Origin: an unidentified eubacterium SCB49
Lineage (GTDB): Bacteria > Bacteroidota > Bacteroidia > Flavobacteriales > Flavobacteriaceae
NCBI GenBank assembly: GCA_000170815.1
Contig: ABCO01000001.1
Coordinates: forward strand, 248,001-312,000
Direction: 5' to 3'
Length of the DNA stretch: 64,000 nt
Part shown: positions 9,048-16,841 of the stretch, one piece after another
Position numbering within the stretch: position 1 is the stretch's first letter
Layout: every line of letters begins with the position of its first letter
The notes under the pieces: model-generated
What the model was told of the DNA's origin: nothing
The model's database searches: none
Seen by the model: only the letters and a program-made list of their open reading frames with translations
Translations under genes and position numbers: made by a program

Positions 9048-9491
9048 TTATAAGTTAAGCCATTGACTCCAAGGTATTCTACTAAGTAAGCATAGCAAAC
9101 CAAGCGTGTAGAATATAGCTAGCATTTTAAATTTTGGTCCAGAGACTAATTTTTTCTTATGTTTAGAGTATCCCATTGTTACAAAAACAATAGTTATAAT
9201 CATCATCATTGGGTGTTCTACAGCGTATAATCTTAAAAAACTATCTCCCATAACTTCGCCCATTCCGTTGGTTAGAATAGACTGTAAACCTAATGGAGAC
9301 ACAAAAAATATGATTATTCCAATCACTAACTGTATGTGAGTTACAATTAGAGCAAATAAGGAGATTCTAAAATCTTTAGGTTGATATTCTTTTTTACCTA
9401 CTAAGCCTATAATTCCATTGATGGTTGCGGCTAGCACTGCAAGTACTACAAGATATGCCCAAAAGGAGTGAATCATTTTTATTATTTCCAT
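9048..9491 (-). CDS. Four-helix integral membrane protein, possibly cytochrome b-like
   Basis: This 147-residue protein has four predicted transmembrane helices (about 8-30, 43-65, 92-108 and 122-140). Histidines H8, H52 and H93 lie in or next to helices, a pattern compatible with haem b binding, and similar small Bacteroidota proteins are sometimes named cytochrome B. Haem ligation is inference only. The gene stands alone on the minus strand, downstream of the TonB receptor at 9613-12210 and separated from it by a terminator, so it is probably transcribed on its own. Short loops and no enzyme motif leave its function open. Confidence 0.65.
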   Translation of the reverse strand: MEIIKMIHSFWAYLVVLAVLAATINGIIGLVGKKEYQPKDFRISLFALIVTHIQLVIGIIIFFVSPLGLQSILTNGMGEVMGDSFLRLYAVEHPMMMIITIVFVTMGYSKHKKKLVSGPKFKMLAIFYTLGLLCLLSRIPWSQWLNL

Positions 9492-9536
9492 ATTTTTTTC
9501 ATTTTAGTTATCGGTCGTAAAGGTACAGTATTTTAC

Positions 9537-9582
9537 AAAAAAAAGCCCTTGCTTTTTGGTGAGACCAAAATAGCAAGGGCTT
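9537..9582 (-). terminator. Rho-independent terminator after the second TonB receptor
   Basis: On the minus strand a long stem (9545-9553 with 9572-9580, continued by 9554-9560 with 9564-9570) ends in eight T residues (A run at 9537-9544 on the plus strand). It lies about 30 bases after the receptor stop codon. Confidence 0.9.
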
Positions 9583-9612
9583 AAAATTTCCGAAGAAATT
9601 ATATGTGGTTAA

Positions 9613-12210
9613 TTAAAACGCGTAACGTAAACTTGCGTTATAAGTTCTACCATTTTCAATGTAATAACCAAAAGCATCAGAGTTAGATTCACCAATGTAA
9701 TCAAATGCGTTGTATACATTTGCTCTAAAAGTTAAGTCATTACTACCTAAGTTAAAGTTATAAGATAAACCTAAATCTGTAATAGAGTAAGGTTGTAACT
9801 TAGCAGCCTCATAACCTTCTGCAGAAGTAGAAGGGTCTGTAAACTCATAGTGGTGATCACGATAGTTAATGTTACCATCTACACTTAAGCTTCCTGTAAT
9901 AGTAGCTCTAGCTCTTAAACCAGTTGTGAATTGAGGAGCAGTAGATACTTTTACGCCATTTCTGTCAATAGCGTCTTCAGTAGAGATTAACTCTTGTGTA
10001 TCTAAGTTGTAGATATCTAGACTAGATTCACCTTTATATATCCAGTTACCACCAGAAATGTATGCGTTAAGTGTAAGCCAGTTTGCAGCTTTAACACCTA
10101 AGTCAAATTCTGCACCAGCGTGAAATTGGTTTACACCTCTTTGTAATAATGAAATGTCAAAATCATCAGTGTCATCATCTGGAGTTCCGTTATCGCTTTC
10201 GTCTAAGTTAGAGATCGTTCTGTCATCCCAATATGTTGCATATGCATTAAAGTTAGCTGATATTACACCAGACTTGTAGTGGTATCCACCTTCAAAAGAT
10301 GTAATTTTTTCGTTATCAACAGCAGGGCTAATGATGTCTGCGTTTGTTTCGTTAAAAGCAAAAATATTATCTAAGTAAGGTTGTCTTGAGTAGTGACCTC
10401 CATTAAGAAATAAAGTTGAGTTAGATTCTTCTATCTTGTAAGAAATACCCCCTTTTATGTTATATCCACCTTTGTTAACTACATCAGAAGTAACTTCAGC
10501 AAATCTATCTTCTCTTTGGTAACTTTGTGTAGAAACAGCTCCTTGAACAAATGCTGTGAAGTTGTTTTGAGCGTATTCTATTTGTCCAAAACCACCTATG
10601 TAGTTAATTGTTTCAGAGTAGTCATAGTTAATACGATCTCCTTCATCTGCAAAGTTTGTAAGAGCAGCCCATGGCGTTGCATCGTAAGTTGCAGTAACAA
10701 TTGCATCATCTGGACGGTCATTAGACCAACCAGAAAGACCATAAAGATCTGTAACTTGTCTAAAGTGATCTCCTGTATAGTTTCTTCCGTCAACACCTAA
10801 GTTAACAGAAAAGCTGTCAGAAAGGTCGTGGTTAAAGTTAGAAACTACTCCAAACCATTGGTGGTTGTTTACAGAAGATCTTCTAATGTATCCTGCACCA
10901 TCTGGGTTACTGTAATCACCACCAATACCAATAATAGCATTGTTTGCTTCGATAGCATCATAGTCTAATTGACCACTTAAAGGACCGTCACCATCAGGGT
11001 CTTCAGTTCTAATTCTACCATTTCCTCTATCTCCGGTTCCACCTCCGCGTCCCCAAGAAGCGTAAAGTACTGTAGATAAGTCAGATTTTTCACTCATATT
11101 CCAGTCCCAGTTAAGGTTCATTACTGGCTTATGGTAGTAGTTTTGTCTTTCAGACTCGATTCCATTTTCTGTATACCCCCAGTGTTGGTTGTATTTAGGG
11201 TCTGCGTCATTTATTTCTCTACTCTGAGACCATTTTTGTCCGTGTAATTGTGGTGCTCCAGTTAATAAGAAGTTGAATGAGTGATTTTCACTAGCTTCAT
11301 ATCCTACAGAAAAGAAGTAGTTTTGTCCTTCACCATAAGTACCTTCTGACCATTTTCTGTGAGCTTGCCAGTGATCTAATAAAACTGAAAATGCCCAACC
11401 ACTTTCACTTAATCCAGTGTTGTAAGCAACAGTACCTTTAAAGAAGCTATCGTTACCACCCATAAAACGAGCGTAACCACCTTCTTCTTTTTCAGCAGCT
11501 TTCATAATGATGTTTGTTGTACCACCAACAGAAGAGATAGCTAACTTAGAGGCACCTAAACCTCTTTGTACTTGTATTGCATTTGCAATATCTGCTATAC
11601 CTGCCCAGTTAGACCAGTACATTTTTCCATCTTCCATACCGTTAATTGGTTGCCCATTTAAAAGTACTGCGATGTTAGTTTGGTCAAAACCTCTTAAGTA
11701 AAATTGAGAATCTCCAAAACCTGTTTGTCCAGAAATATGAACTGAAGGTGTGTTTTTTAATGCTTCTACAATTTCAACATTACCTACAGCACGTTCTTGG
11801 ATTTCTGCAGCTTTTATTGTTGATACGGCTACAGGTGTTTTTCTTGAATTAGCAAGATCAACAACACCGCTACCAATAATTACTACTTCATCTAAAGAGT
11901 TTTCATCTGTAGTTACATTGATTACACCTAAGTCAGCTTTACCGTTTTCTAGGTTAAATTCAACAACTTTAGTGTTAAAGCCGATATAAGAAATTTTAAT
12001 ACTACCAGAGTTTTGTGAAACGGCTACGGTAAAGTTTCCGTCAAAATCTGATATTGTACCATTTGAAGTAGTGCCAAATTCAATAACATTAGCTCCAGAC
12101 AAAGGTTGGTTCTCGTCAACAGCCATAAGCTGTCCGGTTACTGTTCCCTGTGCGTACGAGGAAGTGATTCCTGCAACGATTAGGGTCATAAAGAGTAATA
12201 GTTTTTTCAT
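9613..12210 (-). CDS. TonB-dependent receptor (carboxypeptidase-regulatory-like N terminus)
   Basis: This 865-residue outer membrane receptor starts with a signal peptide (MKKLLLFMTLIVAGITSSYA). A carboxypeptidase-regulatory-like domain (about 22-105), a plug domain (about 125-240, with VLLNGQPINGMEDGKMYW) and a beta barrel ending in LRYAF follow. An upstream in-frame ATG at 12276 would add 22 residues before the signal peptide. That start is unlikely because a promoter -7 element (12255-12262) falls inside the extension. There is no adjacent SusD-like partner. The substrate is unknown; both receptors in this window share a plug with tryptophan-rich WSNW/WGDW segments, so they may be related in ligand class. 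Confidence 0.92.
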   Translation of the reverse strand: MKKLLLFMTLIVAGITSSYAQGTVTGQLMAVDENQPLSGANVIEFGTTSNGTISDFDGNFTVAVSQNSGSIKISYIGFNTKVVEFNLENGKADLGVINVTTDENSLDEVVIIGSGVVDLANSRKTPVAVSTIKAAEIQERAVGNVEIVEALKNTPSVHISGQTGFGDSQFYLRGFDQTNIAVLLNGQPINGMEDGKMYWSNWAGIADIANAIQVQRGLGASKLAISSVGGTTNIIMKAAEKEEGGYARFMGGNDSFFKGTVAYNTGLSESGWAFSVLLDHWQAHRKWSEGTYGEGQNYFFSVGYEASENHSFNFLLTGAPQLHGQKWSQSREINDADPKYNQHWGYTENGIESERQNYYHKPVMNLNWDWNMSEKSDLSTVLYASWGRGGGTGDRGNGRIRTEDPDGDGPLSGQLDYDAIEANNAIIGIGGDYSNPDGAGYIRRSSVNNHQWFGVVSNFNHDLSDSFSVNLGVDGRNYTGDHFRQVTDLYGLSGWSNDRPDDAIVTATYDATPWAALTNFADEGDRINYDYSETINYIGGFGQIEYAQNNFTAFVQGAVSTQSYQREDRFAEVTSDVVNKGGYNIKGGISYKIEESNSTLFLNGGHYSRQPYLDNIFAFNETNADIISPAVDNEKITSFEGGYHYKSGVISANFNAYATYWDDRTISNLDESDNGTPDDDTDDFDISLLQRGVNQFHAGAEFDLGVKAANWLTLNAYISGGNWIYKGESSLDIYNLDTQELISTEDAIDRNGVKVSTAPQFTTGLRARATITGSLSVDGNINYRDHHYEFTDPSTSAEGYEAAKLQPYSITDLGLSYNFNLGSNDLTFRANVYNAFDYIGESNSDAFGYYIENGRTYNASLRYAF

Positions 12211-12254
12211 AAAAAAGAGTTTAGTTGATAATAAATTTGTGTTCAAATTTTTTG

Positions 12255-12262
12255 CAAAAGTA
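12255..12262 (-). promoter_or_regulatory. Candidate -7 element of the second TonB receptor gene
   Basis: On the minus strand this is TACTTTTG, an exact TAnnTTTG match, 44 bases before the ATG at 12210. No good -33 TTG is found at normal spacing. It supports the internal start chosen for the receptor. Confidence 0.45.
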
Positions 12263-12396
12263 CTATTTAACATCAATACTTATTAATGTTAAGGTTAATA
12301 AATTGCTAAGAATTTGAATTTAAAGTTAATCTAAATCAATTTAACTGTCATTATGTTTAATAAATACTATTAATATTTTATTAACAACCTGATTTT

Positions 12397-13647
12397 CTAG
12401 TAGTTAATACAGTCAAGTTTTTCTTTAAGCGGCGTGATAAATTGTTGGTAATCTTCTCTGTATTGTTGCGGTAATGGTTTAGAGGCTGGTAGGTCTTGTT
12501 TAAAGGGGTCTACTTGTTTTCCGTTTTTCCAAAAACGATAACAAACATGCGGTCCTCCTGTATTACCTGTCATACCTACATAGCCTATTACTTCACCTTG
12601 TCTTACAAAGTCTCCAACCTTTACTTTTCTGCTTTTCATGTGTAAGTATTGTGTGTCGTAGGTAGCATTATGTCTTATTTTAACATAATTTCCATTACCA
12701 CCACGATACTCAGATTTTGAGACTACTCCATCTGCAGTTGCTAAAATAGGAGTGCCTATAGGTGCGGCAAAATCAGTTCCTTTATGGGGTCTTAGTTTAT
12801 ATCCGTAATATTTTATTCTTCTATTTAGGTTATATCTAGAAGAAATACGGCTAAACTTTACAGGTGCTTTTAAAAATGCTCTTCTTAAATTATTTGCTTC
12901 TTCATCATAATAATCTGGTATAAGTTGGAGTGAGTCTCCTTGATATTCAAAAGCATAAAGCGGTTGTCCACGGTGTTCAAAATAAGCAGCTTTTATGTCG
13001 TGTAATCCAGCAGAAATACTATCGTTAATAAACTTTTCAGTATACACAACCTTAAAACGATCTCCCGCTTGAAGATGAAAAAAGTTAACCGTCCATGCGT
13101 ATATATTAGATAATTTATCTGACATATAAGGACTAAGGTTTTCTTCTTCCATGGTTTGTGATAATGAGCTTGTAATTACTCCAGAAGCTTCTTTTTCAAT
13201 ATAAGTGACTTCTTTTTGTGCGTTAAATACTGTTGTTGTATCTCTAAGGTCTACAACCACGTAATTGATTCTTGATTTTTCGTATACAAATACTTTTGTT
13301 TGAGCTGTAGAGTCTTTTGAGTTAAATAAAACATAGGGTTTTCCAACATTCATTCTGCGCACATCAAAACTGTCTTTAAACTTTTCTGCAACTTCAAATA
13401 TTTTAGAATTCGGAACCGCATTTGCATCAAGGATTCCACCAAAAGTATCTCCGTTACGTACGGTGTCTTTTACAATGTCAAATTCTGAAATGTCAATACC
13501 GTATAAGGATTGTATTATTTCTTTATTTTCTAAAGTGTCATCTATAATTAAGTCTTCATCTTTGTCAACACAAGCGTTAAAGAAAAGGAATATAATAGGA
13601 AGGAAAGCTAATTTTTTCAACAAGAGGTAGGTATTTGTAGGGGTCAA
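12397..13647 (-). CDS. M23 family metallopeptidase (LytM domain) lipoprotein
   Basis: This is a 416-residue lipoprotein (lipobox FFNAC, Cys26) with a C-terminal LytM/M23 peptidase domain that cleaves peptidoglycan cross-bridges in the periplasm. Zinc-site residues are visible: H288 and D292 in HKGTDFAAP and H336 in YLHM. The middle region (about 50-260) resembles the OapA/LysM-like arm found in NlpD/MepM-type peptidases; ETQ-rich N-terminal text suggests a regulatory segment. It starts 13 bases after the tryptophan dioxygenase stop codon and is the last gene of the DUF3108-TDO-M23 unit, though no metabolic link to tryptophan is evident. Confidence 0.9.
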   Translation of the reverse strand: MTPTNTYLLLKKLAFLPIIFLFFNACVDKDEDLIIDDTLENKEIIQSLYGIDISEFDIVKDTVRNGDTFGGILDANAVPNSKIFEVAEKFKDSFDVRRMNVGKPYVLFNSKDSTAQTKVFVYEKSRINYVVVDLRDTTTVFNAQKEVTYIEKEASGVITSSLSQTMEEENLSPYMSDKLSNIYAWTVNFFHLQAGDRFKVVYTEKFINDSISAGLHDIKAAYFEHRGQPLYAFEYQGDSLQLIPDYYDEEANNLRRAFLKAPVKFSRISSRYNLNRRIKYYGYKLRPHKGTDFAAPIGTPILATADGVVSKSEYRGGNGNYVKIRHNATYDTQYLHMKSRKVKVGDFVRQGEVIGYVGMTGNTGGPHVCYRFWKNGKQVDPFKQDLPASKPLPQQYREDYQQFITPLKEKLDCINY

Positions 13648-13660
13648 TTTTTGCGTTTAA

Positions 13661-14593
13661 TTATAGGTCTTTACCCCAGTTTTTAAGTTCTTCTTCACTC
13701 CACAGTTCTGGGAAAAATATTCTGCGTTGGTATTTTGGGTGCATGTATTTTACCCAATCACTTCCGCCAGTTGCTTCTCCCTTTACTTCAGCGTTATTTC
13801 CTGTTATGTAATATTTTGCAGCATTATAATGAGCAATTACCCAAGTAATGTTTACTGTATAATCATAATGACGCATTGCCTTAATTAATTTTGGGTCTTC
13901 TTTAACTTCTGCAGGCAATTGCTTAAACTTAGCGTATAGGTTAGTGGTATTGTATTTTTGGGTGAAGTCTATAAAATCTTGTTTGTATCTTTCTTCAAAG
14001 GCAGTGAGTAAGTATGATTTTTCACCTGTTTTGTAATCTTTTCCAGCTGCTTGCCAATATAAATGATCTATAGCGTGCTCATAAGGTGTATCTCTATCTA
14101 TGTTGTCTCTAAAACGAGCGTCTATTAAGTTAATTAAATCTGTAGAAGCAAATTCAATCATTCTGTACTGTGCGCTCTGAAAACCACTTGCAGGAGTCAA
14201 TGTCATTCTAAATTTTAAATATTGCTCTCTATCCATACCATCTTGCATTATGGTAAATGAAGAGGTAAGCATATCAAAATAGCGACTTATACGCATTAGC
14301 TTTTCTGAAAAGAAAGGTGCGGTGATTTTTGTACATTCTGAAATTTGCTCAATTTCCCACAAAATCATTTTAAAAAGTAGCTCATTTACTTGATGATACA
14401 TAATAAATACCATCTCGTCAGGCAACTCTGTACGTTGTATTTGAAGACTTAAAAGCGCATCTGTTTTTATATAATCCCAGTATGTAATAGGCTCACTATA
14501 TAAAAGTCCTTCAAGGTGCGTGTCTAGATCTTGACCTATTGCGCTATACTTTTCTTCAAGTTTTTCTAATAATTCTTTTCTCGTTGGTTGCAT
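13661..14593 (-). CDS. kynA: Tryptophan 2,3-dioxygenase family protein
   Basis: This 310-residue haem enzyme opens the indole ring of L-tryptophan to N-formylkynurenine, the first step of the kynurenine pathway. Family signatures are visible: YHQVNELLFKMILWE with the active-site His67, the substrate-binding LTPASGFQSAQYR (132-144), a haem-ligand candidate H255 (AHYNAAKYY) and the GGSDW loop near 277-280. The sequence belongs to the longer, divergent Bacteroidota branch, so the indole substrate could differ. It lies 9 bases downstream of DUF3108 and 13 bases upstream of an M23 peptidase. No kynureninase or formamidase is in the window. Confidence 0.85.
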   Translation of the reverse strand: MQPTRKELLEKLEEKYSAIGQDLDTHLEGLLYSEPITYWDYIKTDALLSLQIQRTELPDEMVFIMYHQVNELLFKMILWEIEQISECTKITAPFFSEKLMRISRYFDMLTSSFTIMQDGMDREQYLKFRMTLTPASGFQSAQYRMIEFASTDLINLIDARFRDNIDRDTPYEHAIDHLYWQAAGKDYKTGEKSYLLTAFEERYKQDFIDFTQKYNTTNLYAKFKQLPAEVKEDPKLIKAMRHYDYTVNITWVIAHYNAAKYYITGNNAEVKGEATGGSDWVKYMHPKYQRRIFFPELWSEEELKNWGKDL

Positions 14594-14602
14594 TCGTTTT
14601 TA

Positions 14603-15382
14603 TTATTCTACGATTATTTTAAAAGAGTGTTTTAAGCCTCTAAACTCACTTAAAGTAGCCTTTAAAGAACCTACAGCTAGATCTGCTTTTATAACAATAG
14701 GTATTTTGTTTTCATCATCACTTACCCAAACGGTTAAACTCTCTTTTTCTTTGAAAACTCGTCCCGCTTCTACATAGGGTCTAAACTTTAAACATGGAAC
14801 TTTTCCAAAAGTAGTTTTTAAGGTCTCTCTGCCCAAAAATTTCATCTTAAATTTATGGACTCCTCTATCAAAATACATATTGAGATCTTCTTCGTGACCT
14901 ACTTTTATGTTCTTTGTGTCTAGATTATTGCGCAAATAATAAAATGCAGAGACCATATCTTGAGCATTTTTTGGAAAATCCTCAATAGCTATTTTATCAT
15001 ATTTGTAATTGTTAATGATCGCTTTTTGGTTCTCGTGATCAAAATCTATCCTAATATCCTTGGTATATCCACCTTCGTCTATTTTTCTAATAAAACGTAA
15101 GGGTTTATCGGTTCCTTTTTCTACATAAGATTGGTAGATGTCTTCTACCTTAAAGAAAAACTTAGACATTCCTGTAGTTGCTCCATATCCCTTAATATGA
15201 AACACTTCTTTATTATTAAGTGTTTTTTCTTCTATATCTAGTGTTGCATAACCTGCTGTTACAAAGCCATAGTGTATTCTAAACTTGAGCGACTCACCAT
15301 CTTGGTATACAGATTCTTGTGCGTTCATTTTTATAAAAAATGACGTTAAGAATAGTAGTAAAAATGTTGTTTTAATTTTCAT
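14603..15382 (-). CDS. DUF3108 domain-containing secreted protein
   Basis: This 259-residue protein has an N-terminal signal peptide (MKIKTTFLLLFLTSFFIKMNA) and a single DUF3108 domain, a periplasmic beta-rich fold related to lipid- or lipoprotein-handling proteins. Recognisable elements are GESLKFRIHYGFVTAGYATL near the N terminus and the VWVSDDENKIPIVIKADLAVG strand near the C terminus, written here only as family landmarks. It heads the operon containing tryptophan dioxygenase and the M23 peptidase. A TACATTTG element at 15422-15429 may be its promoter. Its biochemical role is not known. Confidence 0.85.
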   Translation of the reverse strand: MKIKTTFLLLFLTSFFIKMNAQESVYQDGESLKFRIHYGFVTAGYATLDIEEKTLNNKEVFHIKGYGATTGMSKFFFKVEDIYQSYVEKGTDKPLRFIRKIDEGGYTKDIRIDFDHENQKAIINNYKYDKIAIEDFPKNAQDMVSAFYYLRNNLDTKNIKVGHEEDLNMYFDRGVHKFKMKFLGRETLKTTFGKVPCLKFRPYVEAGRVFKEKESLTVWVSDDENKIPIVIKADLAVGSLKATLSEFRGLKHSFKIIVE

Positions 15383-15421
15383 TTTATTGGGTCTTTACCC
15401 TAGTGTTTGCAATAGCTGTAC

Positions 15422-15429
15422 CAAATGTA
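15422..15429 (-). promoter_or_regulatory. Candidate -7 element of the DUF3108-kynA-M23 operon
   Basis: On the minus strand this is TACATTTG, matching TAnnTTTG, 39 bases before the DUF3108 ATG. The -33 region is weak. The 240-base gap from 15383 to 15622 otherwise holds no gene; a short AAACC/GGTTT dyad at 15508-15521 is seen but lacks a good T tract. Confidence 0.4.
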
Positions 15430-15622
15430 AAAACTCAACGTGTAAATGATAGCCTTATTCTGTTGTTTCTATAATATTATGGAATATTTAACGCGTCAAT
15501 AATTTTTAAACCTCAGGGTTTTAAATTTGTTAATTATAGGTTTTCATTTTTATTGAGACATATAAAAACATATCAAATTTCTGAAGTACCTGATGTTGCT
15601 GAAATTGAAAGGTGAAAATCTA

Positions 15623-16786
15623 TTAATCGTGATCTAACCAACTAGTGTGATACGTGCCATCAGAAAGTGCTAGTCCTTCTTCTGTAACCATTAATGGTTT
15701 AAATGTATCTACCATTACGGCTAGTTCATCACTACCTTTTTTACCAATGCTTCTTTCTACAGCTCCTGGGTGAGGACCATGTGGTATTCCTGCAGGATGT
15801 AAACTTATGTGCCCTTCTTCTATATCATTTCGACTCATAAAATCTCCATCTACATAATAGAGCACTTCGTCACTATCTATGTTACTATGGTTGTAGGGTG
15901 CTGGAATACTCTCTGGGTGATAATCGTAAAGTCGCGGGCAAAAAGAACAAACCACAAAAGCATTTGTTTCAAAAGTTTGATGCACCGGTGGCGGTTGGTG
16001 TACTCGACCTGTAATAGGTTCAAAATCGTGAATAGAAAAAGCGTAAGGGTAATTATAACCATCATAGCCCACTACATCAAAAGGGTGAGCTGCATAAACC
16101 ATCTCAATAATTTCGTCTTTCTTTTTCACCTTAAGTAAAAAGTCACCTAATTCTTTGTGTGTTTCTAACTCGTATGGACGACGTATGTCACGTTCACAAA
16201 ATGGTGAATGTTCTAAGAGTTGTCCAAAATGATTACGGTACCTTTTTGGCGTGTAAATAGGGCTTCGAGATTCTACTATAAAAAGGCGATTGTCTTCTGT
16301 ATCAAAATCTATTTGGTAAATCATCCCACGAGGAATCACGAGGTAATCACCGTATTTAAAGTCTAGATTACCTAGTTGGGTGCGTAACTTACCTGTTCCT
16401 TTATGAACAAACAACAACTCATCTGCATCTGTGTTTTTGTAAAAATATTCCTTAATAGAATGCCTTGGTGCAGCAAGAATTATCGTGCAGTCACTGTTTG
16501 TAAGCACTGCTTTTCTGCTGTCTAGATAATCATCCTCTGGTTTTACCTGAAAACCTTTTAGGCGATATGATTTTATATTGTTTTCTACCGCAATTTTTGG
16601 GGCAACACTATATTGGTTTCTAATTTCTTTAACCATCGTTGGGCGATGCTCGTGGTACATATTTGAGTACATCCCATCAAAACCAATGGTTCCAAAAAGT
16701 TGTTCACTATATAAACTGCCATCTGGTTTTCTAAACTGAGTATGGCGCTTGTGAGGTATTTTTCCTAAGGTGTGATATAAAGGCAT
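15623..16786 (-). CDS. hmgA: Homogentisate 1,2-dioxygenase
   Basis: This 387-residue cupin-fold Fe(II) dioxygenase cleaves the ring of homogentisate to maleylacetoacetate in tyrosine and phenylalanine catabolism. Family landmarks are the N-terminal HTLGKIPHKRHTQFRKPDG, the region HQTFETNAFVVCSFCPR, the SDEVLYYVDG strand with the iron-ligand Glu, and HPAGIPHGPHPGA with the iron and active-site histidines. It is shorter than the 430-450 residue proteobacterial and animal enzymes but has the length usual in Bacteroidota. It has its own promoter-like sequence at 16808-16834. No 4-hydroxyphenylpyruvate dioxygenase gene lies next to it in this window. Confidence 0.93.
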   Translation of the reverse strand: MPLYHTLGKIPHKRHTQFRKPDGSLYSEQLFGTIGFDGMYSNMYHEHRPTMVKEIRNQYSVAPKIAVENNIKSYRLKGFQVKPEDDYLDSRKAVLTNSDCTIILAAPRHSIKEYFYKNTDADELLFVHKGTGKLRTQLGNLDFKYGDYLVIPRGMIYQIDFDTEDNRLFIVESRSPIYTPKRYRNHFGQLLEHSPFCERDIRRPYELETHKELGDFLLKVKKKDEIIEMVYAAHPFDVVGYDGYNYPYAFSIHDFEPITGRVHQPPPVHQTFETNAFVVCSFCPRLYDYHPESIPAPYNHSNIDSDEVLYYVDGDFMSRNDIEEGHISLHPAGIPHGPHPGAVERSIGKKGSDELAVMVDTFKPLMVTEEGLALSDGTYHTSWLDHD

Positions 16787-16807
16787 AGTTTACTGTCTTG
16801 TTCTCTA

Positions 16808-16834
16808 CAAATATCGGAAAATTTGCTGAAACAA
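16808..16834 (-). promoter_or_regulatory. Candidate promoter of hmgA
   Basis: On the minus strand TTG (16832-16834) and GATATTTG (16808-16815), one base off TAnnTTTG, are 16 bases apart. The element lies about 22 bases before the hmgA ATG, between hmgA and the upstream patatin gene. Confidence 0.4.
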
Positions 16835-16841
16835 ACTGCAA

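Noticed and set aside
10516..10800. Open frames on both strands inside the second TonB receptor gene
   Set aside because: They are shadows of the receptor coding sequence and show codon-phase artefacts, not protein-like composition.
12211..12276. In-frame ATG at 12276 as the start of the second TonB receptor
   Set aside because: It would place 22 extra residues before the signal peptide, and a -7 promoter element (12255-12262) falls within it.
15383..15622. Possible remnant of hppD between DUF3108 and hmgA
   Set aside because: I read the 240 bases on both strands and found no stretch with dioxygenase-like motifs.
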